Assembly (NCBI RefSeq): GCF_900659635.1
Contig: NZ_CAACVB010000071.1
Span: 1-33,092 of the forward strand
DNA from: Actinomadura roseirufa
Lineage (GTDB): Bacteria > Actinomycetota > Actinomycetes > Streptosporangiales > Streptosporangiaceae
Length of the DNA: 33,092 nucleotides
Direction of reading: 5' to 3'
Shown here: piece by piece, positions 16,261 through 24,247 of the stretch
How positions within the stretch are numbered: the first letter of the stretch is position 1
How the letters are laid out: every line of letters begins with the position of its first letter
Notes under the pieces: model-generated
Seen by the model: only the letters and a program-made list of their open reading frames with translations
What the model was told of the DNA's origin: nothing
Databases searched by the model: none
Translations under genes and position numbers: made by a program

Positions 16261-17736
16261 TCAGTGGAAGAGTCGGCGGGACAGCTCGGGCGGGCAGATC
16301 CCGCACGGAAGCGTGGTGGCGAACCCGGCGGCTTGGCCGCCCCACAGGCGGCGCAGCCGGATCCGGGCGGTGTCCCCGGCCGCTTCGACGTGCGAGACGG
16401 CGCGCTGGAGCTGGTCGGGATCGGTAACGGTGACGGTGGCGTACAACGAGACCAGGCAGACACCGGCGCCCATCGCCTCTTCGGTGGCGGCCTGGCGGGC
16501 GCGGGCGGTGTCCCAGGTCTCGCGGGCACTTTCGTCGCGGCCGGTGCGGCGGCGGAACTGGGCGCGGAACGCCGCGGCGTTCACCTCTTGTTGCAGGACG
16601 CGGCTGGCCGTCGCGGCCGGGAGCGCGCGGTATTGCAGCGTGACGCGCTTGGGGAACGGCCCGGGTGCGACCAGCCGGGCCAGGACGTCCGAGCGCACGT
16701 TCTGGCGGGGTGGTTCATGCCAGGCCCAGGTGACCGAGGTCGCGCCGTCGTGCTCGTAGTGGCCGGTGTGTTCGGTGGCGGCGACCGGTCCGGCATCACT
16801 CCAGCTCAGCAGCTCCTCTGCGGCGGGGCCGGTCAGGAGCCGGTCGACCTCGCCACGGGAGCGCGGGTCGAAGGCGGTCCGGACGGTCCCGGCGATCTCA
16901 GCCGCGCTCGCCCGTCCCACCACGGCGACGCCACAGCCGCCCAGCCGTGACGCCAGTCCGTCCAGCGTCCGCCCCAGCTCGGCCACGGCCTCGATGAGGT
17001 CCCTTGGCGCGGTGGACGCGGCGCGCGGGTCGAAGGTGACCGAAACGCGCGTGTTCACGTCGGCGGCCGTGGCGGGGGCGGTGCGGACGAGCTCGTCCAT
17101 GATGGCGCGGGCCGGTGCCGGAGCAGCCGGTGTCACGGCGCGGTCGATGGCGTCGGCGAGGGTGGAACCGGGCTCGGGAGCGGTCTCCACGGTCACCGTC
17201 ACCCACCGGATCGCCGGGGCGTGCCCGAGGCCGGCGAGCCAGTGGCCCCAGGACGCGACCCAGGCGTCGGCGTCGCCCCGGTCGGCCAGCCAGGTCGAGG
17301 TCGGAACGAGGCGAAGCGTCGCGGTCAGCAGCCCGGTGCGGCGATCCCACACGATTCCGTAACGTCCGCCGTAGCCGTCCTCAGCGCTCAGCAGGGTCAG
17401 CGGCGCCAAGACTCCCGGGAGCTGGAACGCCCGCGAATGGTCGACGACCACGCCCGCCCGATACCGGTGATGACCACGCAGGACACCCCACCGCCAGCGC
17501 ACACGCGCCAGCATCTGCCTGGCCAGGGAGACCCCTCCGATGCGGACCATGCCCAGCCCGCCTGCCAACAGCGCCGGCGGGAGGAGGTAGACCAGCAGCC
17601 GTGGGGCGGTGGCGGCGACCAGGACCAGCAGCAGCGCGGCACCGAGGGCGGTGAAGGTGGACGCGGTGTCCATGCCCAGCAGCCCGATCCCGCGTCGACG
17701 CCGCCAGCCTCCATAGGTGCGAACGTCATGCCCCAC
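16261..17736 (-). CDS. SCO6880-like conjugation membrane protein, 491 aa
   Basis: Two hydrophobic helices near the N-terminus (about residues 20-45 and 48-60) are followed by a large soluble domain rich in Arg, Ala and Val, including RRGIGLLGMDTAS before the first span. Size, topology and position immediately before the VirB4 ATPase match the actinobacterial SCO6880 family, which seems to combine a VirB3/PrgI-like anchor with the N-terminal half of VirB4. GTG 17736 is chosen because GGGAGGTGG lies just upstream; a longer frame begins at 17826 inside the previous gene. It overlaps that gene by 11 nt. The role in the channel is inferred from the family's location. Confidence 0.75.
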   Translation of the reverse strand: MGHDVRTYGGWRRRRGIGLLGMDTASTFTALGAALLLVLVAATAPRLLVYLLPPALLAGGLGMVRIGGVSLARQMLARVRWRWGVLRGHHRYRAGVVVDHSRAFQLPGVLAPLTLLSAEDGYGGRYGIVWDRRTGLLTATLRLVPTSTWLADRGDADAWVASWGHWLAGLGHAPAIRWVTVTVETAPEPGSTLADAIDRAVTPAAPAPARAIMDELVRTAPATAADVNTRVSVTFDPRAASTAPRDLIEAVAELGRTLDGLASRLGGCGVAVVGRASAAEIAGTVRTAFDPRSRGEVDRLLTGPAAEELLSWSDAGPVAATEHTGHYEHDGATSVTWAWHEPPRQNVRSDVLARLVAPGPFPKRVTLQYRALPAATASRVLQQEVNAAAFRAQFRRRTGRDESARETWDTARARQAATEEAMGAGVCLVSLYATVTVTDPDQLQRAVSHVEAAGDTARIRLRRLWGGQAAGFATTLPCGICPPELSRRLFH

Positions 17737-19087
17737 CCCCGCCACCTCCCTCGCCACCCGCGCCGCTGGGACCGCCGGCATCTGTCGAGCCGGAGGGGTT
17801 GCCCATCCAACGCAGCGTGTCCTCACCGCGGTGGCGCTCCTTCTCCCACGTCCCCATCACCGTCGGCCCAACGGGCTCCGCGCTGTCCGGGGCTGTCGAG
17901 CCTTGGCCGCTTTGGTGAGGCGAAGGTTCGTGTGAATCGGATGAGGTCTGTTGGCTTCCCGTTGGCCTTGCGGGATCGGTGGCCTGACCGCTGGAGGGCC
18001 CGCCGCCGGGCGGCGGGTCCATCGGGGGTGAACTGTCAGCGTCTTTCGGCGAGGGCTGGCGATCGCCGAGTTGCTGGTCCAGGTAGGTGGCGTGCTCGCC
18101 CGCCGAAGTGGACCGTCCATCGGCCGCGCCCTGGGAGGCGCGCAGAACGCCAAGCGCGGTCGCGCCTCCCATCAGCGCCCCCAGCACACCACCACCACTG
18201 CTGGACTCGGTTCCGCCGGTCGTCCAGGTGAAGAACTTCAGCAGCACGGGGAAGGCGATCAGGCTGATCAGCATCATCGCAAAACCCATCAGAACAGCGT
18301 GCAGATCCTTGCCGTGGCCGATGAGCGTGAACGCCGTGGCGTAGACGGCGGCGGCAGCGGGCTTGTAGAAGATCAGGGCGAGCATCCAGCCGGTGATCCG
18401 CGTGAACCACGAACGCGTTGCCGAGGTGATCATCCCGGCCGCTGCCAGTGGCAGGAGCGCGGCCAGGATGATCAGGGCGGCGCCGCGGAAGAGCAGCAAC
18501 AGCGCCTGGATGATCCCGATCATCAACGCGGCCAGGCACAGCACGATCACCAGCGCGGCGGGCGTCCCGGTCGGCAGGGTCACCAGTGCGGTCATCCGCT
18601 TGGCGAAACCGCCGTGGGACGCGGCGGGCAGCACCCACCCGCACCACTGGTCGCCCCACTCCAGCAGCAGATTCGGCAGCGCCACACCGATCGCACCGAC
18701 CGCCGCGAGCGCGACCAGGCCACGACCGGCATCGATCAGCGGGACGGCCTTGCGCGTCAACACGGTGCGTCCCGCGACGAGCAGCAACGCCAGCACCGCG
18801 ACCGCGACGGTCAGCGGCCGGACCAGCAGTTGCAGATACCCGATCGCCGGTTCGGTCTCCAAGTTCGGAGACGGGGTGCGCACCCACCAGGAGGCGGTGT
18901 TGGACACCAGCCAGCCCACCGCCTCCTGGAATGCCTTGGCGGCCTCCTCCAGAACGTTTCCACCGATCACCGCCGGAAGATCGGGTAGGGGAGGACCGAA
19001 TGGGTGGTCGTCGTGGTCGGCCTTCTGGACGCACACTGGATCCAGCACCGGCGAACACGGCACGGGACGCACCAACGACATCGGCAT
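17726..19087 (-). CDS. polytopic membrane protein, TrbL/VirB6-like, 453 aa
   Basis: There are about six to seven hydrophobic spans between residues 85 and 300, for example LTVAVAVLALLLVAG, LVIVLCLAALMIGII and GFAMMLISLIAFPVLL. After these comes a 150-residue tail of Pro, Ser, Gly, Asp and Gln ending in a run of Gly. This is the plan of VirB6/TrbL channel subunits of Gram-positive conjugation systems, with a soluble tail inside or outside the membrane. The start ATG overlaps the stop of the lipoprotein gene (TGATG). The N-terminal 80 residues hold a Pro-rich segment and a helix (EEAAKAFQEAVGWLV) like those before the first span in TrbL proteins. Confidence 0.8.
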   Translation of the reverse strand: MPMSLVRPVPCSPVLDPVCVQKADHDDHPFGPPLPDLPAVIGGNVLEEAAKAFQEAVGWLVSNTASWWVRTPSPNLETEPAIGYLQLLVRPLTVAVAVLALLLVAGRTVLTRKAVPLIDAGRGLVALAAVGAIGVALPNLLLEWGDQWCGWVLPAASHGGFAKRMTALVTLPTGTPAALVIVLCLAALMIGIIQALLLLFRGAALIILAALLPLAAAGMITSATRSWFTRITGWMLALIFYKPAAAAVYATAFTLIGHGKDLHAVLMGFAMMLISLIAFPVLLKFFTWTTGGTESSSGGGVLGALMGGATALGVLRASQGAADGRSTSAGEHATYLDQQLGDRQPSPKDADSSPPMDPPPGGGPSSGQATDPARPTGSQQTSSDSHEPSPHQSGQGSTAPDSAEPVGPTVMGTWEKERHRGEDTLRWMGNPSGSTDAGGPSGAGGEGGGGGGA

Positions 19088-19821
19088 CAGCTGCCGGCAC
19101 TCGGGAAGCGCGTGTAGCCGTCCAACGAGTCGACCGCCGTCGCAGCGCCGCCCCAGGTCCCGCCTGGCGGGGCGATGACCCGCCAGTCACCGCCGCGCCA
19201 CCGCACCTGGATACGGGTCACGGCACGGACGGTGACATCGCTGTCGCCGGGACCAGCCGACACCAGATCCAAGCTCGCGGTCTCGGACGAGTACTGCTGC
19301 CAGCGGAACCCTTCAAGGACGACGTAAGCCCGCACCGGCACCCCCTGTCCGGCCGGCGGATGGTCCAGGGTGTCGAAGGCCTCACGGCTGGAGACGAGCA
19401 ACATCGGAGCATCCGGGCCGATCACCTGTGCGCTGATGGTGGGCTCGAACACCGCCGGCTCCCACTGCGGATTCGCCCGCACCACGATGTGAACCGCCGC
19501 CAGCAACGCCCCACGTGCCGTCCGCGCGAAACCCGCCGCCAGGTCGGCCCGAGTGTCGCGGGGCCCGTCCTGAGCGGAGTAGGGCAGAAGGACACCGTGG
19601 TAGTCCCGCCACCAGAGCCCGGCCAGCGACACCGCCGGAGCATCCACCAACACATCAGCGCTGGTGTTCGCCCGAGGCTTCGCCACGACAGGATGGGGCC
19701 TCGGCCCGGACGCGGAACACGCGGCCAGCGCCGTCAGGCCCAGCACGGCACCGGAGACGGCAACCGTGAGACGCCGCCTTGCTCTCGGCCCTGTCATGGA
19801 CAGGGTCGTGCTCGGGCTCAT
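19087..19821 (-). CDS. lipoprotein of the conjugation system, 244 aa
   Basis: The signal peptide RRRLTVAVSG...LTALAAC has a lipobox with Cys35, so the mature protein is probably lipid-anchored outside the membrane. ATG 19821 overlaps the stop of the preceding gene by ATGA, which fixes the start; a longer open frame from 19995 is antisense-like in character. The mature part alternates strands and helices (VRAYVVLEGFRW, TRIQVRWRGGDWRVI) in a pattern like the NTF2-type domains of VirB8/TcpC proteins, but this is only a fold-level guess. It sits between two membrane-protein genes of the secretion operon and is likely an extracytoplasmic part of the channel. Confidence 0.7.
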   Translation of the reverse strand: MSPSTTLSMTGPRARRRLTVAVSGAVLGLTALAACSASGPRPHPVVAKPRANTSADVLVDAPAVSLAGLWWRDYHGVLLPYSAQDGPRDTRADLAAGFARTARGALLAAVHIVVRANPQWEPAVFEPTISAQVIGPDAPMLLVSSREAFDTLDHPPAGQGVPVRAYVVLEGFRWQQYSSETASLDLVSAGPGDSDVTVRAVTRIQVRWRGGDWRVIAPPGGTWGGAATAVDSLDGYTRFPSAGS

Positions 19822-20138
19822 CGGAAGAACACCCCGACAATTGATCCCGCCGTCGCGGCGAGGCTGAGGCCGCCGAGCACCCACGGGATGCCGGTCGCGC
19901 CGTCGGCGGCGAACGTCGAGCGGTTCTTGCGGCCGATGGCCATCTGCCCTGCACAGATGAACAGCCCCGCGACCCCGCAGACCAGCACGCCCCACTTGCC
20001 CCAGGCCAGCAGCGTGTCCATCTTCTGATCGAGCCCAGGCGGCGGCGACGGCGGAGGATCGGGCACCTTGACACCGGGCCCGTCCCCATCAAAGGGACGC
20101 GGCAACTCCTGCACCGCGACCCTGATCGAAGCCGTCAT
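19818..20138 (-). CDS. small two-span membrane protein of the conjugation operon, 106 aa
   Basis: A Pro-rich N-terminal half (PDPPPSPPPG) is followed by two hydrophobic helices, WGVLVCGVAGLFICAG (about residues 48-64) and GGLSLAATAGSIVGVFF (about 88-105), separated by a basic loop with GRKNRS. This is the size and topology of small VirB2/TrbC- or VirB3-type subunits. The start ATG shares one base with the stop of the ParA-like gene (TGATG), and its own stop overlaps the lipoprotein start. No signal-peptidase site is obvious, so a pilin-like role is uncertain. Confidence 0.7.
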   Translation of the reverse strand: MTASIRVAVQELPRPFDGDGPGVKVPDPPPSPPPGLDQKMDTLLAWGKWGVLVCGVAGLFICAGQMAIGRKNRSTFAADGATGIPWVLGGLSLAATAGSIVGVFFR

Positions 20139-20653
20139 CAGCTCGCCGCCGATTCCGCGAGCAGCGCCCGCAACTCCTCCAACGCCTGAGCCGCCCGAGC
20201 GGGCAACACGACCTCGGCGGGGTCCTCGGCCAGCCGCAGCCCCCGGACGTGCGGGACGCGGACGACGCCGCCGACCCGTGACTCCAGCAGCGCGAATCGG
20301 GCGGTGGCGTCCCTGCTTTCCGGACCCCCATCACTGACGATCGCCAACGCTGCCACCGTCTCCTCCCAGTCGCACAGGGCGCTGATCGCGGCCGTGGCGA
20401 ACGTCGCCGCCGGTGCGGTGTTGCGCACGGCCAGGACCATGGGGCGGCCCTGAGCGCGAAGGCGTGACCGGCCCGGCTTCAGCAGTGGTTTCAGCGACCC
20501 CACGTCCCATGCGGCGGGCAGTAACGCCGCCAGCGTCGAGGTCCCCGCGCCTCCATGCGCGCCGGCGATCACAACGTCCAGCACCTCCAGCTTGCGGCCG
20601 TCGAGGGCGGACGTGGCCGCCGGGCAGATTGCTCTGGTTTGCCGCAGACTCAC
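20138..20653 (-). CDS. ParA/MinD-like P-loop protein lacking the catalytic lysine, 171 aa
   Basis: VIAGAHGGAGTSTLAALL (about residues 28-45) has the form of a ParA/MinD-type P-loop, but both lysines of the usual KGGxGKT are replaced (H and T). It may therefore bind nucleotide poorly or act structurally. Later segments (MVLAVRNTAPAA and ALAIVSDGG) resemble the strands of the same fold. GTG 20653 is preferred because GGAGGT lies 6 nt before it; the ATG at 20659 would touch the ribosome site. It is the first gene of the conjugation operon. The shortness compared with full ParA proteins (about 250 aa) also suggests a reduced derivative. Confidence 0.6.
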   Translation of the reverse strand: MSLRQTRAICPAATSALDGRKLEVLDVVIAGAHGGAGTSTLAALLPAAWDVGSLKPLLKPGRSRLRAQGRPMVLAVRNTAPAATFATAAISALCDWEETVAALAIVSDGGPESRDATARFALLESRVGGVVRVPHVRGLRLAEDPAEVVLPARAAQALEELRALLAESAAS

Positions 20654-20694
20654 CCGCATACCTCCGAATCACTGCGCAGAGTTGAGTGAACGTC

Positions 20695-20723
20695 ACCGTA
20701 CGTGGCAAACTTGTGGAGCGCAA
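20695..20723 (-). promoter_or_regulatory. candidate promoter of the conjugation operon
   Basis: On the minus strand TTGCGC (20723-20718) and TACGGT (20700-20695) are spaced 17 nt, fitting actinomycete sigma-70-type promoters. Transcription would begin about 35 nt before GTG 20653. An alternative TTGACG lies 10 nt further upstream. The same gap serves the divergent HTH gene. Confidence 0.35.
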
Positions 20724-20836
20724 GCATCGTCAAACAGTTTCTGAGAACGCCATCACCTCCAAGAACGTGCTTCCGCCGCACCCGTCCACCACACTGAGAA
20801 ACCACGACCATGCCGACCGACTCAGGAGCCCTCGCG

Positions 20837-21151
20837 ATGACCGAGACCCCCGGCCGCGACCCCGACGTCCTCACCACCGCCGAACTCGCGACCAAACTCG
20901 GCCTGTCCGCCCAGACCGTCCGCCGGATGGCCAACGCCGGGCAGATCCCCGCACTCAAAACCGGCAAGGACTTCCGGTACTCCTGGCAAGCGGTCCGCGA
21001 GGTGCTGCGGCAGCCCCACCAGCAACCAGGGGAGCCCGCCCATGACCCAGCCGACGACCATGCCGCGCCACCCGCCAAGGGCGCTGGCTACCGCGCGCAG
21101 CGCCGCGCCCGCACCGGCGCCCACCAGCCGATCCAGCCCGACACCCCATAG
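20837..21151 (+). CDS. excisionase/MerR-like helix-turn-helix protein, 104 aa
   Basis: LTTAELATKLGLSAQTVRRM followed by AGQIPALKTGKDFRYSW is the winged helix-turn-helix of the excisionase (HTH_17) family, about residues 11-52. The rest is a polar, basic tail. ATG 20837 is chosen because AGGAG lies 9 nt upstream; the ATG at 20810 has no ribosome site. It is transcribed away from the conjugation operon, and the shared 180-bp gap suggests that it may control that operon, or serve as the recombination directionality factor if an integrase exists outside the window. Confidence 0.8.
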   Translation: MTETPGRDPDVLTTAELATKLGLSAQTVRRMANAGQIPALKTGKDFRYSWQAVREVLRQPHQQPGEPAHDPADDHAAPPAKGAGYRAQRRARTGAHQPIQPDTP

Positions 21152-21181
21152 CCACCACCGACGCCCCCGGCGGCTCGGGCG

Positions 21182-22141
21182 GTGAAAGCCGCCGCCCTTG
21201 CTGGTGCCGCGATCCTCGGCCTGCCGCTGTTCCTCATCCTGCTGCTGCCCGGCCGAGCCCCCGCCGTCTCACCGGCCTTCGGCGCCCCGAGCTCCTACGC
21301 GCGCGCCGACATCCCGCCCGCCTATCTGCGCTGGTACCTCGACGCAGCCCGCACCTGCCCCGGTCTGCCCTGGACCGTCCTGGCCGCCATCGGCAAGATC
21401 GAATCCGACCACGGCCGCTCCACCGCCACCGGCGTCCACACTGGACAGAACACCGCCGGAGCCGCCGGCCCGATGCAGTTCCTCGCCTCGACCTGGGGTG
21501 CCTACGAAGTCGACGGCGATCACGACGGCCACGCCGACCGCTACAACCCCGCCGACGCCATCCCCACCGCCGCCCGCTACCTATGCGCCAACGGTGCCGG
21601 CCAAAGCGCCGGCCGCCTGCGCCACGCGCTCTGGCAGTACAACCACGCTGACTGGTATGTCCGCCGAGTCCTCGCCCAAGCCACCCGCTACGCCACCACC
21701 AACGGCAGCGAACGCGGCATCGTGGCCGTTCGCGCTGCGCTTCGCTGGCTCGGCACCCCCTACGCCTGGGGCGGCGGAGGACCAACCGGACCCGGCTACG
21801 GCATCGCCCAAGGCGCGGGCATCAAAGGCTTCGACTGCTCTGGCCTGACCCAGTACGCCTGGGCCCAAGCCGGGATCCGACTTCCCCGAATCGCCGCCGA
21901 CCAGTACAACACCGGCCCCCACATCCCCCGCAGCGCCCTACAACCAGGCGACCTGCTCTTCTTCGCCACCGACCCCACCCGCCCGGCCACCATCCACCAC
22001 GTCGGCCTCTACCTCGGCCACGGCCGAATGATCCACGCCCCCCAAACCGGCGACGTCGTCCGCATCTCCCAATTCACCGGCAACCCTTACCGCGAACAGC
22101 AATACATAGGTGCAACACGCCCTTCACACTCGCCGACCTAG
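21182..22141 (+). CDS. secreted bifunctional cell-wall hydrolase, lytic transglycosylase plus NlpC/P60, 319 aa
   Basis: A hydrophobic N-terminal helix (about residues 3-23) is a signal peptide or membrane anchor. The first domain has the transglycosylase glutamate Glu74 in IGKIESDHG, followed by AAGPMQF (94-100) and YNPADAI. The second domain begins near 180 and has the NlpC/P60 cysteine Cys219 in FDCSGLTQYAW and a histidine in HHVGLYLGHG (about 272-281). Such two-domain enzymes cut glycan and peptide bonds so that a conjugation channel can pass the wall. GTG 21182 follows the HTH gene by 30 nt, so the two are probably one transcript. The 3' end lies 83 bp before CRISPR array 1. Confidence 0.9.
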   Translation: MKAAALAGAAILGLPLFLILLLPGRAPAVSPAFGAPSSYARADIPPAYLRWYLDAARTCPGLPWTVLAAIGKIESDHGRSTATGVHTGQNTAGAAGPMQFLASTWGAYEVDGDHDGHADRYNPADAIPTAARYLCANGAGQSAGRLRHALWQYNHADWYVRRVLAQATRYATTNGSERGIVAVRAALRWLGTPYAWGGGGPTGPGYGIAQGAGIKGFDCSGLTQYAWAQAGIRLPRIAADQYNTGPHIPRSALQPGDLLFFATDPTRPATIHHVGLYLGHGRMIHAPQTGDVVRISQFTGNPYREQQYIGATRPSHSPT

Positions 22142-22224
22142 CCAGAGGTTCCACGCGGACGAGAATCACGAACTCCATGTGCGCGATGGACACTCGATGG
22201 ATGCGGCGTATTCGTCGAGATCGC

Positions 22225-22864
22225 ACGACCACCCCCGCGTGCGCGGGGAGCACGCGGGCTTGAAGTCGCCCAGCCACCAGCAGGAGGGACCACCCCCGCG
22301 TGCGCGGGGAGCACGGGTTCCTCGTCGGCCACGAGACCCCGGAGCTGGGACCACCCCCGCGTGCGCGGGGAGCACTCACCGGCGGCCGCGCGGCGTGCGT
22401 TAATCCGGGGACCACCCCCGCGTGCGCGGGGAACACACGATCACAATCGTCCCCGGTGACCGTGCCGAGGGACCACCCCCGCGTGCGCGGGGAGCACCTC
22501 ACGAACATCGTGCTCGATCAGGCAGAACGGGGACCACCCCCGCGTGCGCGGGGAGCACGCGGCGCCTGTCATCCGGACCGCGTTGGCGTAGGGACCACCC
22601 CCGCGTGCGCGGAGAGCACAGAAGCCCCGCCCGCGAGCCCTGATCAGCCAGAGGGACCACCCCCGCGTGCGCGGGGAGCACGGCGTGGATACGGCCGGTC
22701 AAGGCCGGGCGCCGGGACCACCCCCGCGTGCGCGGGGAGCACGAGGGGTCGCGTCTCCTGCTGGTGTGGAGGATGGGACCACCCCCGCGTGCGCGGGGAG
22801 CACCGCGGCCTGGAGAACGGCGTCTTTGTCAAGGAAGGACCACCCCCGCGTGCGCGGGGAGCAC
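22225..22864 (-). CRISPR. CRISPR array 1, type I-E, 11 repeats and 10 spacers
   Basis: Repeats start (28-nt core on the plus strand) at 22226, 22287, 22348, 22409, 22470, 22531, 22592, 22654, 22715, 22776 and 22837. Spacers are 32-33 nt, with a period of 61 except one of 62. In crRNA sense the repeat runs on the minus strand, begins GTGCTCCCCGCG and ends GGGGGTGGTCCC, with hairpin CCCCGC...GCGGGG. Variants are a changed first base pair at 22226, GAACAC at 22409 and GGAGAG at 22592. The degenerate repeat at the left and the leader at the right agree that new spacers enter from the cas2 side. Transcription continues in the direction of the cas operon. Confidence 0.98.
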
Positions 22865-22931
22865 TCTGGCTGACCTGCGCGTTCATCGGGTGAAGGTGTC
22901 GTTTGGAAGCACTTTTGGAGAGCCGGGCATC
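22865..22931 (-). promoter_or_regulatory. leader of CRISPR array 1
   Basis: These 67 nt lie between the stop of cas2 and the first repeat. They match the 67 nt before array 2 without gaps at 42 positions, including GATG, TCTC, AAGTGCTT-like and CAGGTCAG near the repeat. A homologous leader on both arrays supports its role in spacer acquisition and transcription. Confidence 0.75.
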
Positions 22932-22943
22932 TCGGGCATTTGA

Positions 22944-23294
22944 TCAGCGTTTGCCGTAGCGGCGGCGCTTGGATGCCTTGCTCCAGCCGGCCGGTGGGGG
23001 TTTGACCGAGACGGTCGGCTGGGCTTTGGGGCGGCGGATGAGGGTGATGCCGTCGTGGTCGACTGGATGCCATTTGTGGTCGTGGGTTTCGAAGGTGAAG
23101 CCTTGCTCGTTGTTCGTGGTGTAGGCGAGCAGGGCTCGACCGGTGTCGGCGTATTGGTGGACTTCGTTCCAGAGGGCTTGCCTGATGCGGGCCGAGGGGC
23201 CGCCGATGAAGACGCCGGGGGAAATCTCCATGAGCCAGCGAGTGAGGAAGCCGCGCAGGCCGGCAGGACAGCTGGTCAGGATGATGATGGTCAC
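22944..23294 (-). CDS. cas2: Cas2, type I-E, 116 aa
   Basis: This is the Cas2e partner of Cas1 that holds new spacer DNA during integration. The N-terminal TIIILTSCPAGLRGFLTRW and SPGVFIGGPSARIRQALW are typical of the Cas2e (CRISPR-associated ribonuclease-fold) family. The basic C-terminal tail WSKASKRRRYGKR is longer than usual for the E. coli protein. The start is GTG, sharing its end with the TAG of cas1 (TAGTG), so it is translated by coupling. It is the last cas gene and array 1 follows 79 nt later. Confidence 0.95.
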   Translation of the reverse strand: MTIIILTSCPAGLRGFLTRWLMEISPGVFIGGPSARIRQALWNEVHQYADTGRALLAYTTNNEQGFTFETHDHKWHPVDHDGITLIRRPKAQPTVSVKPPPAGWSKASKRRRYGKR

Positions 23295-24244
23295 TAGAAG
23301 ACGTCTTCGCCGTAGTTGCGTCCGGATTCGATGTTCATGCCATGGTCGCTTTGCAGCGTGACACGATCGGTGTCGTCGCCGGTGGGATCGGCGGTGGCCT
23401 CGTCCGACAGCAGGAGGCGTTTGATGTCCTGGACGCAGCGGCGCAACAGCTTGACGTCGTGGACGCGATCGCGAATGGCGCGGCGGGTGCGCCCACCGAT
23501 GTCGTCGGGGTTTTCGGCGGCGACTTCGAAAGCGACGGGGATGGCGACTTCGGTTTTGTAGAGGTCTGCAATGTCCAGGACGAAGGCGAGTTCATGTCCG
23601 GAGTGGATGAAACCGAGGCCGGGTGAGCAGCCGAGGGCGGCGACGGTGGTTTGGGCGATGCCGTACATGCATTGGGTGGCTGCGGTGACCGCCTGGTTGG
23701 CGGCGTCGCCGGAGTCGTAGTCGCCGGGGGCGTAGTGGCGACCGTTCCAGGTGAGACCGACGCGGGCTGCTTCATAGCGGTAGCGGTCCTTGACGCGGCG
23801 TCCCTCACGGCCGAGGAGTTCGTGACGGCTGAGTCCGGAAGGATCTTCGCCGGGGAACCGCATGCTGTACATGGCGCGGGCGACGTTCAGGCGGGTGCGG
23901 CGGTTGGCCCATGCGGTGGCCTGTGCTTCGACGAGGGCGGAGGAACGATTGAGGGAGCGTCCGCCGGAGTAGAAGCGGACGCCCTGTTCGCCGACCCAGA
24001 CGACTCCGGCGCCGCTGTCGCCCAGAACGCTCATGGCCTGATGGGTCACGCGAGTGCCCGGACCGAGCAGGAGGGTACCGATGGTGGCGGACGGGATGTG
24101 GGTGATGCCATCGGCGTCTTCCGCGGTGATGGCGTTGTCCTCGCGGTGAATGGTGCAGCGTTCGAGATAGATGAACGAGAGCCGGTCGCTCATCCGCGTG
24201 AGTTCGTGGGGTGAGGACGCTCCGCGTTTCCCGACCGTCGACAT
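23294..24244 (-). CDS. cas1: Cas1 integrase, type I-E, 316 aa
   Basis: The metal ligands expected for Cas1 are visible: Glu147 in LLGREGRRVK, His214 in GFIHSGHE, and Asp224/Asp227 in VLDIADLYK. The N-terminal beta domain (LSFIYLERCTIHREDNAI) is the usual Cas1e fold. It works with Cas2 to insert new spacers behind the leader. ATG 24244 is 3 nt after the cas6e stop. The size is near the E. coli length of 305. A short extension of about 18 residues precedes the usual start, so an internal ATG (MSDRLS) is possible. Confidence 0.97.
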   Translation of the reverse strand: MSTVGKRGASSPHELTRMSDRLSFIYLERCTIHREDNAITAEDADGITHIPSATIGTLLLGPGTRVTHQAMSVLGDSGAGVVWVGEQGVRFYSGGRSLNRSSALVEAQATAWANRRTRLNVARAMYSMRFPGEDPSGLSRHELLGREGRRVKDRYRYEAARVGLTWNGRHYAPGDYDSGDAANQAVTAATQCMYGIAQTTVAALGCSPGLGFIHSGHELAFVLDIADLYKTEVAIPVAFEVAAENPDDIGGRTRRAIRDRVHDVKLLRRCVQDIKRLLLSDEATADPTGDDTDRVTLQSDHGMNIESGRNYGEDVF

Positions 24245-24247
24245 CGG

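Noticed and set aside
18586..20028. 480-aa plus-strand frame opposite the TrbL-like and lipoprotein genes
   Set aside because: Antisense shadow; the minus-strand genes have membrane spans, a lipobox and coupled starts.
22300..22893. Long open frames through array 1 encoding repeated DHPRVRGEH-like units on both strands
   Set aside because: These are translations of the CRISPR repeats, whose 61-nt period keeps frames open in a regular pattern; no ribosome site or family.
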